A stretch of DNA of 10,490 bases from RECH01 sp964431105 (GTDB taxonomy: Bacteria > Cyanobacteriota > Cyanobacteriia > RECH01): assembly GCA_964431105.1 (NCBI GenBank), contig CAYSIR010000143.1, forward strand, positions 1 through 10,490, given 5' to 3'. Positions 7,116-10,490 of the stretch are shown piece after piece (the first letter of the stretch is position 1; each line of letters starts with the position of its first letter). The position numbers and the translations under genes were made by a program. Under the pieces are notes generated by a model. It made no database searches. It was not told the DNA's origin and was given only the letters and a program-made list of their open reading frames with translations.

Positions 7116-7196
7116 GGTAGTCCTCTATTGGTGATGATTTTTGGTGGTGTGGGCGTCGCCCACACCACCAAAAATCATTACATGAATACCACCACC
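7116..7196. repeat. Palindromic dispersed element, copy B
   Basis: Bases 7134-7155 and 7157-7178 are perfect reverse complements around one central T, with three more pairs outward (one G-T) to 7131 and 7181. The arm contains TTTTTGGTGGTGTGGGCG. Flanks match copy A at 4148-4229 in the same orientation. Compared with copy A, two stem positions changed on both arms (C-G to T-A and G-C to T-A), so pairing is kept. No coding frame. Confidence 0.85.
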
Positions 7197-7218
7197 GGCA
7201 TTTTTTATTGTTGTTTTT

Positions 7219-7321
7219 TATAGCAATGGATGGGCGAGTTAGAACAACTTCAGTCATTATTCCTGTGCAGACGGCAATCCAGAAACTCCATGGTGTCCTG
7301 GTCAACTCTCTCACTGCTATA
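7219..7321. mobile_element. MITE-like inverted-repeat element 1
   Basis: The ends are TATAGCA (7219-7225) and TGCTATA (7315-7321), a perfect 7-bp inverted repeat that continues imperfectly inward: TATAGCAATGGATGGGCG against TATAGCAGTGAGAGAG on the other strand. Its right end overlaps the left end of element 2. No transposase is encoded. TA-rich ends fit IS630/mariner-type non-autonomous elements, but this is inference. Confidence 0.4.
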
Positions 7322-7413
7322 TAGCAATCCTATTTGGATTGTGAGAAGGATTCCGCAGGAATCCTTCTCACAACAACCATTCTCACTTCACAACTCATTT
7401 AGGATTGCTATAT
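7319..7413. mobile_element. MITE-like inverted-repeat element 2
   Basis: Perfect 14-bp terminal inverted repeats ATATAGCAATCCTA (7319-7332) and TAGGATTGCTATAT (7400-7413) enclose 67 bp. Inside, a 16-bp perfect stem (7339-7354 with 7358-7373, containing GTGAGAAGGATTCC) closes on a GCA loop. A further partial TTCTCACTTCACAAC lies at 7380-7394. At 95 bp, without a coding frame and with TA-rich ends, it has the form of a miniature inverted-repeat transposable element. Confidence 0.7.
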
Positions 7414-7540
7414 TATTATTTCTCAGGTGACTGATGCCCACTCCTGATTGGGAACACCAAAATCAGATGCGTTGTAGTTTCTGTAATTCATAGACAGAGA
7501 TGTGATTATTGATTTTGTTTTTGGGATATGCTTATCCAGA

Positions 7541-7562
7541 TTGGGGACGATAGGGTCCCCAA
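7541..7562 (-). terminator. Hairpin after the AI-2E/small membrane protein operon
   Basis: TTGGGGAC (7541-7548) pairs perfectly with GTCCCCAA (7555-7562) around a 6-nt loop, 14 nt past the minus-strand stop at 7576. Its position fits a transcription end for the two-gene operon, but there is no T-tract behind it. Confidence 0.55.
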
Positions 7563-7575
7563 GTCAGGCTTAGAG

Positions 7576-8007
7576 TTAGGTCAGCCAATTGCCACTCAAA
7601 TATCCAGCAGATAGCCCTAACCCCAAACCAATGAAAGATACAATCGTTAATACTAGAAACGACTGCCAGCGATTGCAGCGGTGCTGCTGCAATTCCAGGC
7701 GTGCTAGTAGTTCTGCCGCAATGAGTACCAATATGTAGCTAAATACCTGAACCCAAACTAGGATAATCACTACCAAAAATGCAGAACAGATAATGGTGAC
7801 GAAGTATCCAACATCTGAGATCAGCCATCCGCGAATCAGCCGCCGCAGCCCTCTGGAAAATGTGGTGAGCAGCAGCGCTTCAGCTAAGGTAAACACCAGC
7901 ACCGCTGTCCATGCTAACCAGGTCACATTGGAGGCATAGAGAAACCAGCTAAAGGTGGCGTAGGCGACTAGCAGTAGGGTTAGGGCTATCCAGGGAAAGG
8001 GTTTCAC
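7576..8007 (-). CDS. Small four-helix membrane protein, unknown function
   Basis: A 143-residue hydrophobic protein with membrane segments at about 6-24, 31-50, 64-103 (long, perhaps two helices) and 115-137. Short charged loops are SRGLRRLIRG (51-60) and ELQQHRCNR (105-113). I do not recognise a named family and see no catalytic motif. It starts with GTG (8005-8007), whose first G is the last base of the TAG stop of the upstream gene, so the two are probably translationally coupled; no separate Shine-Dalgarno is visible. The shared operon suggests a role connected to the AI-2E-family protein, for example as a partner subunit, but this is inference. Confidence 0.85.
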   Translation of the reverse strand: MKPFPWIALTLLLVAYATFSWFLYASNVTWLAWTAVLVFTLAEALLLTTFSRGLRRLIRGWLISDVGYFVTIICSAFLVVIILVWVQVFSYILVLIAAELLARLELQQHRCNRWQSFLVLTIVSFIGLGLGLSAGYLSGNWLT

Positions 8008-9218
8008 TAGGCAGGGTCAGAATTGGGATGGGGGGTAGGGCTTGAATCTGAGATGGGTTGTCCATTGGGTGGAGGGGAAGCGATCGCTGCTGATTGAGGA
8101 GACGGTTCGGCACTGGGGAAGGTGTCAACATTGCCGGAGCTGTCAACCGATGGGGCAGCAGTAGCAGGGGCGATCGCAGGGGAGGAGCGATCGAGACTCC
8201 ATTTGTCCATTACATCTTTAATCAATGCTTCTTGAATGCATACTTTGGCCACCACTGTCAGCGGCAGGGCCAGCAGTAGTCCTAGAAAACTAAACGCATA
8301 GGCAAAGAAAATCTGAGCAATCAGCGTCATGGCTGGAAGCAATGATACTTGCTTAGCCATGACTGTCGGCGTTAGCCAATAGCTTTCAATATTCTGAATA
8401 ACGATATAAAAAATCATAACCGGAATGGCTTTCCAAGGCGCATCAATTAGCGCAATGGTGAGCGGAAATACGACGCTCAGCGTCGGGCCAATATTTGGAA
8501 TAAAGTTGAGTAAACCCGCTAGCAGCGCATGGGCCAGCACTAGCCGAATACCCAACACCATCAGCCCAAAGCCGCTCAGCAACCCAACCGACACTGAACT
8601 AATGATAATGCCACCAAACCAGTTGCCTAGCGCAATTTCGCACTCGACTAGAATTTCATCCGCCCGCCGCCGATAAAAGGATGGAAATAATTGCAGAAAA
8701 GCCTGGCGGTAGGGCAAAGGGTTGGCCAACAGCATCAGTGTCAGCACAGTGACCAATAGCACTTGAAAGATGACAGCGAGGGAATTGGAAAATAGTGCTA
8801 AAAAGTTGCTGAGAACGTTCTGGATAATCGGCTGGATTTGCTGGGCTAGGTTAGAAATGCTGGATAGCTCGAACTGATCGGTAAATAGGTCAGGATTATC
8901 TTGAATGAAGGTGTCAACCCAGCCCACCACCAGTTGGAAGCCCTTGGGCAGTAGATTGACGAGGCTTAGGAACTGCTCGGTGAAGGGCGGTACAATTACC
9001 CGCACAAACACAACGCCTAGCAGCACGGTTGCAAATAGAGCGATCGCAATAGCTAACCCACGCCGAATCCCAAACTTTTGAATCCGCCGCACTAAACTAT
9101 TGAGCGCCGTGGCTAACACCACTGCTGTGAACACAAGCAGCAGCATCTGACGAATTTGCCAGAGAATATAGATAGAAATAGCTAAACAGAGCAGCCCAAT
9201 CCAGTCTCCTAATTTCAC
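8007..9218 (-). CDS. AI-2E family transporter (UPF0118)
   Basis: A 403-residue polytopic membrane protein of the family that includes E. coli TqsA/YdgG (autoinducer-2 export). Members elsewhere are linked to other efflux roles, so the substrate here is unknown. Paired N-terminal helices lie at about 5-38, another at 54-76, a long soluble stretch at 78-140, and further helices at about 146-166, 203-224, 228-257, 263-278 and 296-328. Family motifs are LNFIPNIGPTLS (237-248) and NIESYWLTPTVMAKQVSLLP (276-295). The last 60 residues are a Pro/Ser/Ala-rich tail, probably disordered. The start is GTG (9216-9218), with AGGAG 8 nt upstream in a doubled TCAAAGGAG-like sequence. It overlaps the downstream gene by one base. 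Confidence 0.92.
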   Translation of the reverse strand: MKLGDWIGLLCLAISIYILWQIRQMLLLVFTAVVLATALNSLVRRIQKFGIRRGLAIAIALFATVLLGVVFVRVIVPPFTEQFLSLVNLLPKGFQLVVGWVDTFIQDNPDLFTDQFELSSISNLAQQIQPIIQNVLSNFLALFSNSLAVIFQVLLVTVLTLMLLANPLPYRQAFLQLFPSFYRRRADEILVECEIALGNWFGGIIISSVSVGLLSGFGLMVLGIRLVLAHALLAGLLNFIPNIGPTLSVVFPLTIALIDAPWKAIPVMIFYIVIQNIESYWLTPTVMAKQVSLLPAMTLIAQIFFAYAFSFLGLLLALPLTVVAKVCIQEALIKDVMDKWSLDRSSPAIAPATAAPSVDSSGNVDTFPSAEPSPQSAAIASPPPNGQPISDSSPTPHPNSDPA

Positions 9219-9528
9219 ACCTTTGACTCCTTTGACTCCTGCTTCCCACTACCCAGAGCTTACGTGCCTTCATCTATTTTGGGCAATGGTTGCAGTCTGC
9301 GCTATTAACCCGGCAATTTAACTTCTGTGATTAGGAATCCAGAGGTTTCCTAGATTTCAGAGGTTCCTGGCTTCAACAATGCAAGGTATTTAGTTGCCGG
9401 TTTAATATCCGTTGTCGGATCAATTGCCCAATTTCATTGAAGCCCGTTAACCAGATCGTTTGGCTTTCGATGCTTACGCAATGGCAGGGTATACCTGTTG
9501 ATGTGATGGCGCTAAGCAGAAATCTTAG
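9219..9528. other. Divergent intergenic region with a possible degenerate element
   Basis: This lies between the starts of the AI-2E and glycosylase genes, so it should hold both promoters; none is clear. TTAACCCGGCAA (9305-9316) and TTGCCGGTTTAA (9394-9405) form a 12-bp inverted repeat with one mismatch, enclosing 77 bp, and may be ends of an old MITE-like insertion. Within it CAGAGGTTTCCT and CAGAGGTTCCT repeat directly. No gene is visible. Confidence 0.35.
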
Positions 9529-9569
9529 GGATTTTTTGTGAAACGGTCTAGCCGTCCCACAAAAAATCC
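9529..9569. repeat. Long imperfect palindrome before the glycosylase gene
   Basis: GGATTTTTTGTG (9529-9540) pairs perfectly over 12 bp with CACAAAAAATCC (9558-9569). Inside, after a 2-by-2 mismatch, ACGG/CCGT (9543-9546, 9552-9555) pair around TCTAG. The structure ends 15 nt before the ATG at 9585, where a Shine-Dalgarno would be expected and none is seen. It could be a regulatory hairpin, a terminator, or a dispersed palindromic repeat. Confidence 0.7.
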
Positions 9570-9584
9570 TATGTCCTAAACAAA

Positions 9585-10256
9585 ATGGCTACTGTCATCA
9601 ACGGAATTGTGAGCGTGATTCTTTCCTTTGGCGATCGCCCCTCGGCTGTGATTTCCCCAACTTGGTTTGCCCGTCCTTCGCCGCAGGTTGCGATAGATAT
9701 GGTGGGCTGTGTGCTGGTACGGCAGTTTGAAAATGGACAGGTTTGTCGCAGCATCATTGTAGAAACCGAGGCCTACGCCCCCGATGATCCGGCCTGCCAT
9801 GCCTATCGCCGCCGCACCCCGCGCAATGCTGTGATGTTTGGCCCGGCTGGGTTCACCTATGTGTATCTAATTTATGGTATTTACCATTGTTTGAATGTTG
9901 TGACGGATGTGGATGGATTACCGAGCGCTGTGTTGATTCGGGCCGCGCAACTACAAGACTGGCCAGGCGGCATCATTCCTGAAAAGGCGGCAAGCCATCC
10001 TCAGAAGGCACTAGGGCGGGCGGGTGCAGGGCCCGGTAAGCTCTGTCGCGTGTTGGGTATCGATCGCAGTCATTCCAGCCAACTCCTAGAACCTGGGCAA
10101 CCTCTATGGCTCGAACATCGTCCACTGTCGGTTCAGGCTGGCATTCAGCAAGGGACGACCGCACTGCATCAGACGACTCGGATTGGCCTAACCCAAGGGG
10201 CAGATATTCCTTGGCGATGGTACATCAAAGATGCGATCGCCGTTTCTAAACGTTAG
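9585..10256 (+). CDS. 3-methyladenine (alkyladenine) DNA glycosylase, AAG/MPG family
   Basis: A 223-residue base-excision repair enzyme that removes alkylated purines such as 3-methyladenine. The family signature VETEAY lies at 59-64; by comparison with human AAG, Glu62 is the catalytic residue and Tyr64 the base-stacking one, with His72 close to the expected active-site histidine. TPRN (78-81), FGPAGFTYVYLIYGIYHCLN (85-104), ALGRAGAGPGKLCRVLGI (142-159) and the C-terminal TTRIGLTQGADIPWRW (197-212) also match the family. Length is typical. The ATG at 9585 gives about 20 residues ahead of the conserved ISPTWFARP; with no Shine-Dalgarno, a GTG start at codon 22 (9648) is possible. The gene stands alone on the plus strand, with a long palindrome just upstream. 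Confidence 0.93.
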   Translation: MATVINGIVSVILSFGDRPSAVISPTWFARPSPQVAIDMVGCVLVRQFENGQVCRSIIVETEAYAPDDPACHAYRRRTPRNAVMFGPAGFTYVYLIYGIYHCLNVVTDVDGLPSAVLIRAAQLQDWPGGIIPEKAASHPQKALGRAGAGPGKLCRVLGIDRSHSSQLLEPGQPLWLEHRPLSVQAGIQQGTTALHQTTRIGLTQGADIPWRWYIKDAIAVSKR

Positions 10257-10294
10257 ACCTTCATCAGATTTCCATCAATTGCCATTGGACTACA

Positions 10295-10336
10295 ATGTGC
10301 CAACTCTAATGCGCCAACTCTAATGCGCCAACCCTA
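10295..10336. repeat. Three tandem copies of a 14-bp unit
   Basis: Units ATGTGCCAACTCTA, ATGCGCCAACTCTA and ATGCGCCAACCCTA lie end to end. The last three bases (CTA) of the third unit form the TAG stop of the putative minus-strand gene at the right edge. Confidence 0.8.
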
Positions 10337-10489
10337 CTCGCCCGCTTCGTTCCTCCCCTCCGGCTCTGCATCGGTCGATTCAGAATCGACTGAGGGCGCT
10401 CTGTACGGGGCTTCGGTAGCTGGGCGGGGTGAGGCGCGATTCGGAATAGACTGAACCGGGCGATCGCTCTCAAGGGCGTAGGCCAATTG
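10334..10489 (-). CDS. Possible C-terminus of a protein entering from the right edge
   Basis: The minus-strand frame from 10489 is open for 51 codons to a TAG at 10334-10336 and reads QLAYALESDRPVQSIP and onward, ending in an acidic tail (SESTDAEPEGRNEAGE). It contains a HIP1 octamer and has the look of a disordered C-terminal tail. The short length means an open frame by chance is possible; a plus-strand frame of 43 codons overlaps it and is no better supported. No family can be named. Confidence 0.4.
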   Translation of the reverse strand, partial: QLAYALESDRPVQSIPNRASPRPATEAPYRAPSVDSESTDAEPEGRNEAGE

Positions 10490-10490
10490 G

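Noticed and set aside
7039..7314. 91-codon minus-strand frame after the 6S-like RNA
   Set aside because: It crosses palindrome copy B and MITE-like element 1, has no ribosome binding site, and matches no protein pattern I know.
10322..10454. 43-codon plus-strand frame after the glycosylase gene
   Set aside because: Short, without a ribosome binding site, and starting inside the 14-bp tandem repeat; the opposite-strand frame is equally open, so neither is well supported.

Overview
The window looks like the chromosome of a cyanobacterium. The cyanobacterial octamer GCGATCGC (HIP1) occurs many times, inside genes and between them. The gene set also fits: a class A penicillin-binding protein with an FHA domain, an RTX/Calx-beta protein with a Pro-Thr linker, and a 6S-like RNA. 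Coding GC is moderate, and several genes start with GTG. I would place it near filamentous Leptolyngbya/Oscillatoriales-type genomes, but the sequence does not settle genus or order.

Layout, left to right. (1) An OmpR-family response regulator on the minus strand runs off the left edge and carries an unusual C-terminal extension. (2) A short intergenic stretch leads to a tRNA-Pro(GGG) on the minus strand, with a clean hairpin terminator. (3) An FHA-fused bifunctional penicillin-binding protein lies on the minus strand. (4) Upstream of it is a 47-bp tandem repeat broken by a 100-N assembly gap. (5) A large plus-strand gene follows: 16 RTX nonapeptides, a Pro-Thr linker that holds a second 100-N gap, a Calx-beta domain and an unrecognised C-terminal domain. 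The two open frames on either side of that gap are almost certainly one gene, because both read the same PTPAPTPT repeat. (6) A stretch of about 860 bp without a protein gene carries a strong 6S RNA candidate with its promoter, followed by palindromic and MITE-like repeats. (7) A minus-strand pair encodes an AI-2E-family membrane protein and a small four-helix membrane protein, overlapping by one base and ending at a hairpin. (8) A plus-strand alkyladenine DNA glycosylase is preceded by a long hairpin. (9) A possible C-terminus of another minus-strand gene enters from the right edge.

The genes look like independent housekeeping and surface functions, not one pathway: cell-wall synthesis, signalling, transcription control, secretion or adhesion, and DNA repair. 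No defence system, prophage, CRISPR array or transposase gene is visible. The most unusual content is repetitive. An 81-82 bp palindromic element occurs twice in the same orientation on either side of the RTX-gene/6S block, and its stem bases have changed in compensating pairs. Two MITE-like inverted-repeat elements share an end. Five HIP1 octamers in the RTX gene all fall in the same 27-nt phase as the protein repeat.
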